Origin: Blepharisma stoltei
Taxonomy: Eukaryota; Ciliophora; Heterotrichea; Heterotrichida; Blepharismidae
Reading direction: 5' to 3'
DNA length: 64,000 bases
Assembly (NCBI GenBank): GCA_914767885.1
Contig: CAJZBQ010000013.1
Coordinates: 372,001 to 436,000, forward strand
Part shown: in pieces, positions 31,065 to 42,300 of the stretch
How the letters are laid out: each line of letters begins with the position of its first letter
How positions within the stretch are numbered: position 1 is the stretch's first letter
Made by a program: the position numbers and the translations under genes
The notes under the pieces: model-generated
Told to the model about the DNA's origin: nothing
What the model saw: the letters and a program-made list of their open reading frames with translations, nothing else
Databases searched by the model: none

Positions 31065-32444
31065 ATGGCGCACTGGAGTATACGATCTTCTGATTCTATT
31101 TCTCCCCGAGACGATAATTACTATATGACTCAAGTTGACATTATGAAATCCAGCCTTAAAGAAACCGAATTAAGCTTAGTTAGGTCGCTTGAAAAAAATG
31201 CAATGCTAGTCACAAAACTAGAAGAAGCCCAAGATGAAATTGAAAGGAGTCATGACCAATTAGAAAATCAAGCATTACTAGTCAAAAGTTTAAAACAACG
31301 CTGCCAAGAACTAGAAAGCCAAGCAAGAATTGAAGAGCAGCCTGAAGAATGGGAGATACTTAACTATAAAAAGCAAATAGAGGTAAGGGAAAACCAAATA
31401 GATGAGCTTGCACAGGTAATAAGATGCAAAGAAAGAGCTATTGAGACCCTTACTTCAAATCAAGTGTTTTCACAAGAACAATTTGAAGGAATGAAGCAAG
31501 AGTTGGAGGAAAAAACTAAAGAGCTGGAATTATTACAAAGAAGGCTGAGATTTACAGAGAAATCGATTGATAACCTTTATTTAAATAATAGGACAGAAGG
31601 AGAACTGATGCTGGAAGTTGAGCACATGAGGAATGATAATAAGAGGCTTTTGGAATTGTTAAACCAAACCCAAGAATATAAACACTTAGCTCAATATTTA
31701 GAAGACAGCAAAGGAGCTCATTACGTTCAATCTTCTAAAAGATCTAAAAAAGGACAAAAGACAGACGAGCTCGAAAATTGGGTGCCTCAAGAAATTTTCA
31801 AATTAATTGATGTTTACAAAAAGAGCCCAAATGAGCTTACTGATAACGTCCTCCACACACTTGTATTAGAATTAAATACAGTTTGAAGAGAACGAGAGCG
31901 AACTCAAATCGAAAAATTAAAAAATAAATACAAAACCCAAATTTTGGACTTAAAAAGGCAGCTTTTCATGAGGCAGCCATATGATACTATAAAATCCCAA
32001 AAGAAAGTTTCTTATCTCAAAACTGAGCTCAAAAAGGTAAATGATGATTTGAAACAAAATTTCTCCTCAAAAACCACAAAGCTTGGCCCTGGAATTGATA
32101 GCATAGAAAGTACCTTGAAATTAATTAGCAAGCTCCAAGAAGAAAATAACAAGTTAAAACGTGAAATAGTTTTGTTGAAGAAAAAAACAGAAAACAACGA
32201 TAATAAGTCAAAGCTTATAGAAAGCATGGGAAAATTAGGAGAACAAGTAATACAAGAAAGCACAAAAATGCATCAGCTTATTAATAATTTATTAACTGAA
32301 TTTGAAGAAAATCCAGGCGGAGAGAAAGGGAATACAAAGAGAGAATGATTACTGGTAATAGATATGCAGGATAATATAGAAAAAATTGTAGGAACATTCA
32401 GTGGGAATGTGGAGGTGCTAGTTGACAGCACATACAGAGGATAA
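31065..32444 (+). CDS. Coiled-coil protein (459 aa)
   Basis: ATG 31065 (MAHWSIRSSDSISPRDD). Heptad-rich from residue 25 to 210, a non-coiled middle (WVPQEIFKLIDVYKKSP), then a second coiled-coil half. TGA at 31884 (Trp, joining VLELNTVW to RERERTQIEKL) and at 32346 are read through; the stop is TAA at 32442-32444. No insertion. The overall plan resembles basal-body or axonemal coiled-coil proteins, but I cannot name an orthologue. Confidence 0.78.
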
Positions 32445-32511
32445 TTAATGTTTAATACTAAAAATTTTAATTCATAAATGGATGCTTTTATAGGCCATTT
32501 AACGTTCTTAA

Positions 32512-33061
32512 CTCCCCCCCCGATCCTTGATCGAACGATTGACTGTAAAAATTCCTAAAAATTGGGGAAATTAACCCCCGAACGATTTTCATATCATGCA
32601 AATTTTTATATATATAAAATTATATTAGTTATAAAAGTTTGGGAATATGTACCTAATGAAGTTGTTTTCAGAGCTTTGAGACGACAGAAAGCTGCGGAAT
32701 CAACCATCCAAAGTGATATAATCATCAATCTAGGCTTAAAACCTCAATAATCTAATAAAATAGAGATTCTTTAAAATTTAAAAAAAAAATTTAATTCAAT
32801 AAGAAACAAATTAAAAATTTATAGGTAACTAATAAATCAAAATATTAAAAATTGGTATTTTATGAAATTAATCAATTTTTTGCTGTAAGAATAATTATTA
32901 AATACTCTTAACCTTCTTATTTAAGAATAAATAAAAAAATATATATATATATATTTTATTTTTATATATAATTTTTTTTCCAAAAAAAAATTTTTTTTTT
33001 AAACCCCCCATCCTTGATCGAACGATGGTGAGTCGTTCGATCAAGGATGGGGGGGGAGTAA
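32512..33061 (-). mobile_element. MITE-B copy, intergenic
   Basis: Between TAA copies (32509-32511 and 33059-33061). Same family as 665-1223 but inverted: the GACTGTAAAAATTCCTAAAAAT part is at the left and the hairpin with GAACGATGGTGAGTCGTTCG at the right. Lies in the 32445-33100 gap between two genes. Confidence 0.85.
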
Positions 33062-33100
33062 GCATTTTTGCATTTTGATACAGCCATATTATAACGTAAA

Positions 33101-33565
33101 ATGCTTCACGAGCCAGAAATCCTAAACGGTTGGAAAAAGGAAAATTTTGGAATTCAAAGGAAAAGCCAGACAAAGGCAAAAACAATGCCTGGCTTATTTC
33201 CCTCAAGAGGTGCACTATTGAATAAGAATCTAAACAGATTTGGTGAAAATAGTGATGATTCTCCAAGTGTTGGGGTTGAAAGAATATCGTTTATTGCTCA
33301 AAGCAGAGAAAGGCTGATTGCTAGTGAGCCTCAAATCAAGTGTGTGCCCTCGTTTTCTACGAAATTCTTAAAAAAACTGCCTAGAATGCATGTGAGGGCA
33401 AGCACATTATGCATGCCTCACCCTCAAGAGTTAAGCAATACAATTGATGAAGCGCCACCTACAGAGCTTTCTGAGATAGATATTAAAACCGAAATTGATT
33501 CGATTTGCAAACCTCATGAAACTCGCCCAAGAAAATTATCACCTTTTACTGCTAAAATTAAGTAA
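33101..33565 (+). CDS. Hypothetical polar protein (154 aa)
   Basis: ATG 33101 (MLHEPEILNGWKKEN) to TAA. Polar, Pro/Ser-containing, mostly disordered, with a few Cys. The start is 40 bp after a MITE; the upstream exon, if any, is not evident. No domain recognised. Confidence 0.55.
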   Translation: MLHEPEILNGWKKENFGIQRKSQTKAKTMPGLFPSRGALLNKNLNRFGENSDDSPSVGVERISFIAQSRERLIASEPQIKCVPSFSTKFLKKLPRMHVRASTLCMPHPQELSNTIDEAPPTELSEIDIKTEIDSICKPHETRPRKLSPFTAKIK

Positions 33566-33680
33566 TAGCAAAAGGATCGTCCTTATTTTTGATAATAGAT
33601 TTCTTACTCCATTTGCTTAAAATCTCTTTAAAATATTCATTATTTAAATTTTATGTTTATATTAGAACCATAGTCCGGAA

Positions 33681-33787
33681 CCTATTTTGAAAAAGGGGCA
33701 CACACATGGATTTGAACTTAAGAATTCCATATGTGGAGCCCTTATATATCTTAATTTGACATGTGTGGACCACTTTTTTAAAATAGG
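33681..33787. repeat. Imperfect inverted repeat
   Basis: The left arm CCTATTTTGAAAAAGGGGC pairs with the right arm ending TTTTTTAAAATAGG; CACACACATG pairs with CATGTGTGG. Probably a decayed foldback element. Confidence 0.55.
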
Positions 33788-33916
33788 AAACATAATATAA
33801 TTTTTATGGACATTTTAAACTAATCTATCAAAAGCAACAAAAAAAAATAGAAGCAAAACAAATATTGCCATAAGTTAGTAAATTAAATCTCCCTTTTATT
33901 TTTGTCAACATTGTGA

Positions 33917-34093
33917 TAGTGGATCGCTATCATCCCGATATGTATCGAGACGATCGGGGTTGGCTTTATCAACTTATATTGATGAAAAACCCTTGAATTT
34001 GCAAATCCATCAGACAATCATATTTGCCATTTGAAAGGTTGATAAAACCAATCTTATCTCATAGGGAAGTCAGGATGATGGCGATCCACCAGC
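33917..34093. repeat. Imperfect inverted repeat
   Basis: TAGTGGATCGCTATCATCC against GGATGATGGCGATCCACCAG, plus TTTATCAA matched inside. The arms span about 65 bp. Probably a foldback MITE of another family. Confidence 0.6.
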
Positions 34094-34288
34094 GTAGATA
34101 TGCTATATTTTCCTCCGGCTAAATTCTCAAATTAGCAATGCAATTTGTGAACGCCATAGTTTTAGCCTCAAGTTTCATTAAAATTAATATTACATTTCCT
34201 TATATTTTTATCCAAAAGCACCCCACTCACCTATTTATAAAATAGCTGTAGAATTAAAAGAAGCTTGAATTTACTTTGTCTAATAAAT

Positions 34289-34984
34289 ATGGCATCAATT
34301 ATATACACCCTTGTCGCATCAGATGATTCCACAACACCCCTCGCAGAAGTTGCAGTTGCAGAAGGAAACTTCCAACTTCTTGCATTGAAGCTGTTAGCCA
34401 AAGTCAAGCACAATTCTTCAGCTTCATATGCATATGAGAACAAATTCATGTTCCACTATCACAACGAGAATGGCTTCACATTCCTTTGCATGGCTGACGC
34501 GGGGTTTTCTAACAGAACTGCCTATTTATTCCTCTTCGACATAAAGGACCGATTTTATGAGAAATTTGGCGACAAAGCTCGCAATGCAATTGGATTTTCC
34601 GCAAACAAAGAATTTTCAGAGGTCATGAAGCAAAGAATTAATTATTTCAATAGCGACCCGTCTGCTGATAAACTGAAAACTGCAAGGCAAAACATTGACA
34701 AGACCAAAGATATCATGATAGAAAACATTGATAAAGTTTTGTCAAGAGGGGAAAAAATTGAATTGCTTGTGAGCAAGACTGCGTTTATGAGTGAAAGCGC
34801 TGTTACTATGAGAAAACAGGTAAGAAATATATAGGCTGTCAAAGTGAAAAGGCATATGTGGTGGAAAAATGCAAAACTTACGTTGCTGGTTAGTGCGATT
34901 GTTATTGTAAGAAATATTCAGATCATTTTATTCTTTGTGATTGTGCTCGCTTGTGGAGGGTTTGGGTTCTCAAATTGCAAGTAA
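34289..34984 (+). CDS. Longin-domain R-SNARE (VAMP7-like), two introns
   Basis: 221 residues after removing two 15-nt introns. An N-terminal longin domain (about residues 1-115: IIYTLVASDD, HYHNENGFTFLCMAD) is followed by a SNARE helix (about 120-180) with the central Arg in KVLSRGEKIELL. Then come KRHMWWKNAK and a C-terminal TM anchor (LTLLVSAIVI and ILFFVIVLAC). R-SNAREs pair with Q-SNAREs to drive vesicle fusion in endosomal, lysosomal or plasma-membrane traffic. Length and order match VAMP7. No TGA codon or MITE is present. Confidence 0.88.
34820..34834 (+). other. 15-nt intron
   Basis: GTAAGAAATATATAG between AAACAG and GCTGTC. Removal avoids the TAG and joins MRKQ to AVKVKRH. Confidence 0.88.
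34907..34921 (+). other. 15-nt intron inside the TM segment
   Basis: GTAAGAAATATTCAG, almost the same sequence as the first intron of this gene. Being 15 nt it keeps the frame if retained; removal takes a polar VRNIQ out of the membrane anchor, which supports splicing. Confidence 0.75.
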
Positions 34985-35142
34985 ATTTATTAATCTAAAG
35001 AAATATAGAATTGGAATTCTAAATTGGCTGCTTTTATGCATGATTTAGATCGTTAAAATAACTAATTTTATGTGCAAGAATTCCTAATTATTGATAAATT
35101 CCTATAACACGTGAATTCATTTACATTTAATAATTATTTAGT

Positions 35143-35568
35143 TTAATCAATAAATGAATTGCAAGGAGGCTCAGCTTTTCTCCATCGCTCATCTAATGAT
35201 TGCATATCGCAGCTAAAAACTGGCTTCATAAGCATTTTATTGACTTCGTTATGCATATTGCACATCCAGATAGACAATTTTTCTCGATTTTCTAATTCTG
35301 GAGGCTGGTTTTTCATCATGTATCTGAAGTGGCTGGCACATGATTTGCAAGGATATACTCTTGAGAAGGACTGGATAAATTTCTGGTGAATCTTCTTGCA
35401 TTCTTCGCTGGGCTTGTCAGGATAATGGGCAGCCATCGTGTGTAAGAGAGCCCACCCACTTTGCCCTACTATGTTTTTATCAGGAGGGCACTCGACTTCT
35501 ATGTCTCCTGAAAAAGCTATGTTTAGAGAAATATGAGTCTCATTGCAAATATCATCTTGACAATCCAT
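35143..35568 (-). CDS. ERV1/ALR-type FAD sulfhydryl oxidase
   Basis: 141 residues. The ERV/ALR core is clear: GWALLHTMAAHYPDKP, then YPCKSCASHF with the CxxC redox pair, then WMCNMHNEVNKM, the His-Asn-x-Val-Asn FAD-binding segment. The family oxidises thiols of imported proteins in the mitochondrial intermembrane space (with Mia40) or the ER. Extra N-terminal (CQDDIC) and C-terminal Cys (SCD, PPC) may be the shuttle cysteines. No targeting peptide is obvious. No insertions. Confidence 0.92.
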   Translation of the reverse strand: MDCQDDICNETHISLNIAFSGDIEVECPPDKNIVGQSGWALLHTMAAHYPDKPSEECKKIHQKFIQSFSRVYPCKSCASHFRYMMKNQPPELENREKLSIWMCNMHNEVNKMLMKPVFSCDMQSLDERWRKAEPPCNSFID

Positions 35569-35764
35569 TGTGTAAATTAATTATGCTATATTAGACTTTC
35601 TGAAAGACAAATTTAGACAAAGTTAGCTCATTGCTTAGTTTGATTAAATGAAGAGGATTGATGCAAATTTATTTATACTAATTCAATACCTCATGCATTA
35701 TAATTAATATGGGCATAACAGTCCCTCCATATCATAAAATGATATTGATTTATTTTATAGAGAC

Positions 35765-35817
35765 TATAGGGTTTGACCTCAACAGCCCTTATCGGGCTAT
35801 GAGGGTCAAACCCTATA
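35765..35817. repeat. 53 bp TA-bounded hairpin
   Basis: TATAGGGTTTGACC pairs with GGTCAAACCCTATA, and AGCCC with GGGCT across a 5 nt loop. Flanked by TA on both sides: the size and form of a minimal IES or a foldback core. Confidence 0.65.
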
Positions 35818-35828
35818 ATAGCTTCCAG

Positions 35829-36093
35829 CTCCCCCTCGTGAACAAAAAAATTTTGTTTGCCCAAGGAGGGGGTTAATCTTTGTTATAAAATTTATATATA
35901 ATAAATTTTTTTTTTCCAAAATTTAAAAAATTCCAATTTGTAAAATTTGAGAAGTAAAATTAATTTAATTTGCAAAATTTATGTTTTAAATTCAAACTTT
36001 TTAAAATTAAACAGATTAGCTAGAGATTTCATTATAATAAATATCACTTATATATCAAAATATTTTTTGTATAAAAAATTTTTGTTCAGGGAG
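35829..36093 (+). mobile_element. Degenerate MITE-A, intergenic
   Basis: CTCCCCCTCGTGAACAAAAAA with GTTTGCCCAAGGAGGGGGTTAA, an AT-rich MITE-A interior, and TTTTGTTCAGGGAG at the right. The right stem has lost most of its sequence. Confidence 0.7.
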
Positions 36094-36096
36094 TAA

Positions 36097-36540
36097 GTTA
36101 AGTTAAGTTAGTTAAATTGCTAAACTGGCCATAAGCGTTTGCACACTAGCCTTTGCCCCGTCTCGGCTCCAAGCGGGAAATTCCTCTTCCCATTGCTTAC
36201 TTGGTTTTCCGTCTGAACCACTCGAACTCCCATTGCTTACTTGGTTTTCCGTCTGAACCACTCGAACCCAAGGGTTAGCCCACCTGGGTTCTTCGCCCGC
36301 GTCTGAGCGCTCCGCTAGTCCCGACAGAGAAGGACTAGGTGGTAGGACAAAACCAAGCCTGGGCTGGGCAAACCTACGGAGGAGAAATAAAACTTCACCC
36401 GGAGAGGACAAGAGACTCCTTCTCCATGCCCTACTAGACCCCGATCCGGTCATACTTCGGTCGAATGGATTTGTGGAGCCCTGCCTTGCCCAAAATGGGT
36501 GAGACGCCTCGGAGCTCAACTCCGTCATACGTCACCATTT
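36097..36540 (-). mobile_element. GC-rich SINE-like insertion, intergenic
   Basis: On the minus strand it starts AAAATGGTGACGTATGACGG at about 36540 and ends in a (TTAACT/CTTAA)n tail at 36097-36115. GC-rich throughout, with two tandem 49 bp copies around 36187-36268. A plain target-site duplication was not found. The long minus-strand ORF in it is probably a composition effect. Confidence 0.6.
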
Positions 36541-36804
36541 TATTTCTTTTAGGAGTAAAGAATTTTAAAAAGTTTCGTAAAATTAAATATCAATCAAAGT
36601 AAAATATCTTGCTATTTTAGTTGCAACTCTAAATCAAAATAAGTATCATATATTATGGTGATCACTTCTATGCTAGTGCAAAATCAAAAGAGACTTAATT
36701 TCTATAGAACAATAGAAATTCCAAAATAGCTTTAATATTACAATCTAATAAGAGCTCAGTGATAGAGTGATTTACAGCTCCATTATGCTTTCTTATCTAA
36801 AAAT

Positions 36805-38966
36805 ATGGAAATCAAACGTACTGCAAACTGGGCTGAGTCAATTTCATCAATTCTTCGCAAAACTGAGCTCAATTTACTACGACTCCAACGCACCTCTTAT
36901 CTACACGACGAATTCACTCGACCTCCATCAACAATGACTCATCTTGACCTTTCCATGGATCAGCGGCAACGTCCAACCTTATTTGAACCTGACGACAATG
37001 CTTCATTAATCCAACAAGAACTCGCAGGAGTCCGTCAAGCAATCGAGCGGCTAGTCTCTGAAAAATACAAGCAGCATCAAAATGAAATGCGAACCCTCAG
37101 CTCCAGAGTTGCAGATATTGAAGATAAACAAATGGCTTTTGAGGACATCAAAGACGAACTTCAAAACGCCTTTCTCTCAATTGGGAGGAAATCCTTTGGT
37201 GATACTAGAAAATTTGATGAGAATACCAAAAATTATGTGACGAAAGAAGACTTAAAAACGCTAGAAGAATCATTTCAGAATATTCGACAATCTCAGATCA
37301 ACCAATTGGAAATACAAATCAGGGATTTAAGGAAGGAAAACTCAGAAATCAAAGACTTGATTTATGAGATTGTGGACGAAAAAATGAAAGAAACTGCAAA
37401 AAAGTCAGTTTCTCCATATGAATTAAAAGCGATTAAAGAAGAAATCCAAAGTGACACTAATTTTAAAATAAAAGAGGTGGAAAGAAAGTTGTGTAATGAT
37501 ATTGAAGAAGTATCAAGGCAACACTCGCAGAATAGTGAAGACTATAGCAAATTCCTTAACTCTTCTCCTCCGTGAGTGAACAAAATTTTTTGTTCACTCA
37601 CGGAGGGGGGAATAAGGATTTAGCGAATAGTATGATGCAAAAATATGATTTATTGTCGAAAATGCTAGATGATTCTAAACAAAATTTAGGAAAGGCTCAA
37701 AATTCAATGCATTTAGAAATTTCACAAATAAAGAGCCAGATGAACTCATTTCAGACAGAGTTCAATACAATTGATGAGCTTAAACAAAATATAGGCAATG
37801 TTCATAGTTATGCCTCAGAAGAGCTGGGGAAGCTAAAAAAAGAATTAAAATTGCTAGAAAATTCTGTTGATACACAAGATATTGAAATAGAAATCGAAGG
37901 AATAAAGAAACGGCTAGAGCATATGTCAACGCAATCTGCTCAGCAGGATTTATCTATTTTTGTTACAAGAGAAGAGTTTAATCAGCTCGGCAACATCAGA
38001 AGAGATTTAAAGCAGCTAGAAGCAATGATAAATAAACGTGACTACGACAAAGAACTGGAAACGTTAGGAAAACAAATATCCAATATTCCTCCACCTCAGG
38101 ATTTATCTATTTTTGTTACAAGAGAAGAGTTCAATCAGCTCGGCAACATCAGAAGAGATTTAAAGCAGCTAGAAACAATGATAAATAAACGTGACTACGG
38201 CAAAGAACTGGAAACACTAAGAAAACAAATATCCAATATTCCTCCACCTCAGGATTTATCAAATTTTGTAACTATAAACTATTTAAATGAGCAGCTAAAC
38301 GATGTTCAACAAAATCACGAGGTTTCTAACCAATTTTTAGCTCTTCAGCTTAAAGCAAAAGAGCAAAACGAAGTTTCAGCAAAATTAGCGAATAAAGTTG
38401 ATGATTTAGAACATCGGCTGATCAAGCTAGAAGAAAATGAATCATCCTCAGAAATCAGCTTGGATCTAGGAAGAGAAGAAGAAACTGTAGTGAAAAAACA
38501 AGAGAAACCAATGCTAGAAGTTTTAAAACCAGAAGAAAGCAAAGAATATAGCGGACTAGCGACTTTTGGAAAAAGTGAAGAAAATAAAGAGCCTGAGTTA
38601 GTTGCAATTTCGTTCAATAACTTAGGGGAAAGTGATGATGATAGCCAAGGATTTGTGTCACCAATGATATCCCCTATGAATCAAGTTGTTACAGGTCCTA
38701 TTGGCTCTGCAAAGCCTGCTAAAAAATTCCAGTTTTCTGAGCCTCCAATAATACAAGAAGAGTCGCATGAGGAAGAAAGCTCTTCACCCCATCCAAAATC
38801 AAGTGAGCCAAGGAAGGATCTTGATGAGTATATTAATGCATTTTCGCAAGAACTGATTCGAACAGAGCTTGAAGATAGTTTGCTTGTTATAAAAGAAGTC
38901 ATAGATAGACAGCCAAAGCCGAAGGTTGGCCAAAAGCATGAAAAGCTGCTGCCTAAGAGAAAGTAA
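36805..38966 (+). CDS. Coiled-coil protein (701 aa) with internal 51-aa duplication
   Basis: ATG 36805 (MEIKRTANWAESI). Removal of a 56 bp hairpin IES (37560-37615) joins SKFL to KDLANSM and gives 702 codons exactly. The N-terminal two thirds are coiled coil; a 153 bp unit (QDLSIFVTREEFNQLGNIRR and following) is present twice in tandem from 37944, with a partial third. The C-terminal third is acidic and Ser-rich with a basic end (KHEKLLPKRK). No family recognised; likely structural. Confidence 0.78.
37560..37615 (+). mobile_element. Solo MITE-A hairpin acting as a 56 bp IES
   Basis: CTCTTCTCCTCCGTGAGTGAAC, then ATTTTTTG, then GTTCACTCACGGAGGGGGG: just the left hairpin of MITE-A, with no interior. 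TAA flanks (37557-37559 and 37613-37615). Excision gives TTC CTT AAG GAT in frame. Confidence 0.85.
37944..38260 (+). repeat. 153 bp tandem coding repeat
   Basis: CAGGATTTATC begins at 37944, 38097 and 38250, spaced by exactly 153 bp. The first two units are nearly identical; the third diverges after about 15 bp. Encodes a 51-residue repeat. Confidence 0.9.
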
Positions 38967-39314
38967 TTGTTTATTTTAATTATATAGGATATGAGAGGGC
39001 TGCATTTTTATTATTTCTAAAAATGTTATAAAGAATGAAGAGCTGCGAAATTAGAAATGTAGCTTTAGAAGTCGCAAAATTAAAGCTGCTTATGAAGTAG
39101 GTATTCTAAAAATATAAAATTCATAAAGATAATGAGCCAATTGTTTTTGTCGATATCTTATTTAAACGGATTATCACTTATATTAAAATAACAGTCCTTA
39201 GAAGCTACTTTCTTTATATTAAGTGCTATATTTTCTAGACGCCAACATTTTTGGTTCATTTAAAAAAGATTTTATTTTGATAAAGAAAATAGTTAAAGAG
39301 CCAGAGAGATAAAT
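38967..39314. other. AT-rich intergenic region
   Basis: No ORF or repeat noticed. Confidence 0.5.
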
Positions 39315-42300
39315 ATGTCAGAAATAGGTGAGAGACAAGACAGCACCAAAAACCAAAAAATATGTTTATATATTATATTTGGACTTTACTTATTACTCTT
39401 GCTTATTTGTTTATCAAAAATGCTGAAGGCTTTTCTTCTATACCGATTTTGGGGGCTGATTAGAGCTAAGATCTCATATTGTATTATTACCACTGTCTTA
39501 ATCCGTAAATTCCTATATAGTTCGCATCATGTGGGCAGCGGATATATTTTTCAATTACTCTGACTTCACTTATGATATGCTTGATGTGCTTCCTTGCGCT
39601 ACTTTTACACTCCTAGGAACGACTTTTGCCCTATTTTGGATTGAGATGTACATAAATACCAGTGTTCAGCTTTCAGATACCCAAAAGAGAGCTTATAACT
39701 TGGCAGCCTTCTCAGGCTTTATTTTTGTCAATTTTTTGAACTATAGTTCTCACATTTTTATAGTCGTGATGTCTTATGATGATAAAGGATTTCTCATTTT
39801 TGGCAGAGTGTGGCAAAATTTGGTAATCGTCAATGTATCTTTTTTTATTTTTACGACAATTTGTTTGGCTTTTGCTGGCAAACTTTTGTCAACTCATGTG
39901 AAAGATATGTTTAATGGGCCTACTGGTGAGTTTGTATCAAAAAGGATTACATATAGCTCATACCCCTATATAGATTTCTATATCGAACAAAATGCAATGG
40001 ATTATTGAACGACCAAGAAAGATTCACTCAAAGAGATGAGCTTGATTTGTATAACAGGAAGATTTAAAAAGTGACATGCCAAAAAATGGTGACAAGTGTA
40101 AAAAAAGTTGACAAGCAAACGCGCCAATTTTTAAAATTTTAATTTCTTGATAAATATCTTTTAATAAATATGGGATTATTTTTAATTAATTTTTATAAAA
40201 ATAAGCCCCCTTTATCGACCAAATGTAAAATGCCTCCTGGCGCCGAGCAAACAGCGATGAAGCATCTTTCCTTCAAACCATTACAAATCGTTATTATTTG
40301 ACTTGAATTTTTATTTGCCCAATGAAATTCTTTTGAGTCCTCTTGCATTATATTAAACTCGTTTTCGCAAATCACTTTTGTTCATTAAAAAAAGGGCCTT
40401 TATCGAACAAATAATTTTTTAAAAATAAGTGCCCTTTAACGAACAAAAAATGTCTCCTAGCGTGGAGCAAACAGCGATAGAGCATCTGTCCCTCAAATCA
40501 CTGCAAATCTCTATTATTTGACTTGACTTTTTTATTTTTCCCAATGAAATTCTTTTGAGTACTCTTGCATCATTATGAACTCGTTTTTACAATTCACTTT
40601 TGTTCGTTATATTTTTATTAATTTTTTAAAAAATAAGCCCTATTTATCGAACTAATGTTAAAATGTTTCCTGGCGCGGAGCAAATAGCGATGAAGAAACT
40701 TTCATGCAAACCCTGCAAATCTCTATTATTTTGCATGAATTTTTATTTGCCCAATGAAATTCTTTTGAGTCTTCTTGCATCATATTGAACTCATTTTCAA
40801 TTTCACTTTTGTTTATTATATTGATATTATTTTTAATAAATAATCTCCATTTAGCGAACAAATAATTTTAAAACAAAGCCCTTTATCGAACAAAAAATGT
40901 CTCCTGGTGCTGAGCAAACAGCGATAAAACATCTGTCCCTCAAACCATTGCAATTTGACTTGAATTTTTATTTACCCAATGAAATTTGTGTGAATCATCT
41001 TGCATCATATTAAGCTCGTTTCCGCAATTCACTTTTGTTCGTTATATTTTTATTAATTTTTTAAAAAATAATCCCTATTTATAGAACAATATTTTTTTAA
41101 AAAATAAGTCTCCTGGCGTGGAGCAAATAGCGATGGAGCATCTTTCCTTCAAACCATTGCAAATCGTTATTATTTGACTTGAATTTTTATTTTCCCAATG
41201 AAATTCTTTTGAGTCCTCTTGCAACATATTAAACTCGTTTTCGTAAATCACTTTTATTCATTATATTTTACTAATTTTTTAAAAAAAAAGGGCCTTTATC
41301 GAACAAATAATTTTTTAAAAATAAGTGCCCTTTAACGAACAAAATAATTCTCCTAGCGAGGAGCAAACAGCGCTGAAGCATCTGTCCCTCAAACCACTGC
41401 AAATCTCTATTATTTGACTTGAATTTTTATTTTCCCAATGAAATTCTTTTCAGTCCTTTTGCATCATATTAAACTCGCTTTTGCAACTTACCTTGCTTGT
41501 TATATTTTTTATTATTTTTTAATTTATCGAACAAATAATTTTTTTTAAAAAATAAGCCCCTTATCGAACAAAATATGTCTCCTAGCGCGGAGCAAACAGC
41601 GATGCAACATCTTTCCTTCAAACCACTGCAAATCGTTATCATTTGACTTGAATTTTTAATTTCCCAATGAATTTTTTTGAGTCCTCTTGCATCATATTAA
41701 ACTCGTTTTCGTTTCTTCATTTTTGTTCGTTATTATTTTATTAATTTTAATTTATCGAACAAATAATTATTTAAAAATAAACCCTTTAACGAACAAAAAA
41801 TGTCTCCTGGCGCGGAGCAAAACAGCGGTGAAACATCTTTCCTTCAAACCACTGCAAATCGTTATCATTTGACTTGAATTTTTAAATTTCCCAATGAAAT
41901 TCTTATGAGTCCTCTTGCATCATATTGAATTCGTTTTCGTTCCTGATTTTTGTTCGTTATTATTCTATTAATTTTTAATTTATCGAACAATAAATTTTTA
42001 TAATAAGCCCCCTTTAGCGAACAAAATATGTCTCCTAGCGCGGAGCAAACAGCGATGCAACATCTTTCCTTCAAACCACTGCAAATCGTTATCATTTGAC
42101 TTGAATTTTTAATTTCCCAATAAAATTCTTTTGACTCCTCTTGCATCATATTGAATTCGTTTTCGTTCCTCATTTTTGTTCGTTATATTTTATTAATTTT
42201 TAATTTATCGAAAAAAATAATTTTTTTATAATAAGCCCCTTTAACGAACAAAATAATTCTCCTAGCGAGGAGCAAACAGCGATGGAGCATCTTTCCTTCA

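Larger units (their letters stand above)
33566..34288. other. Intergenic region with two foldback repeats
   Basis: No gene. Two imperfect inverted repeats lie in it: 33681-33787 and 33917-34093. Confidence 0.6.

Noticed and set aside
36112-36528. 138-codon minus-strand ORF
   Set aside because: It lies in a GC-rich insertion, starts in a different frame from the conserved ATGGTG and has no recognisable motif; most likely compositional.
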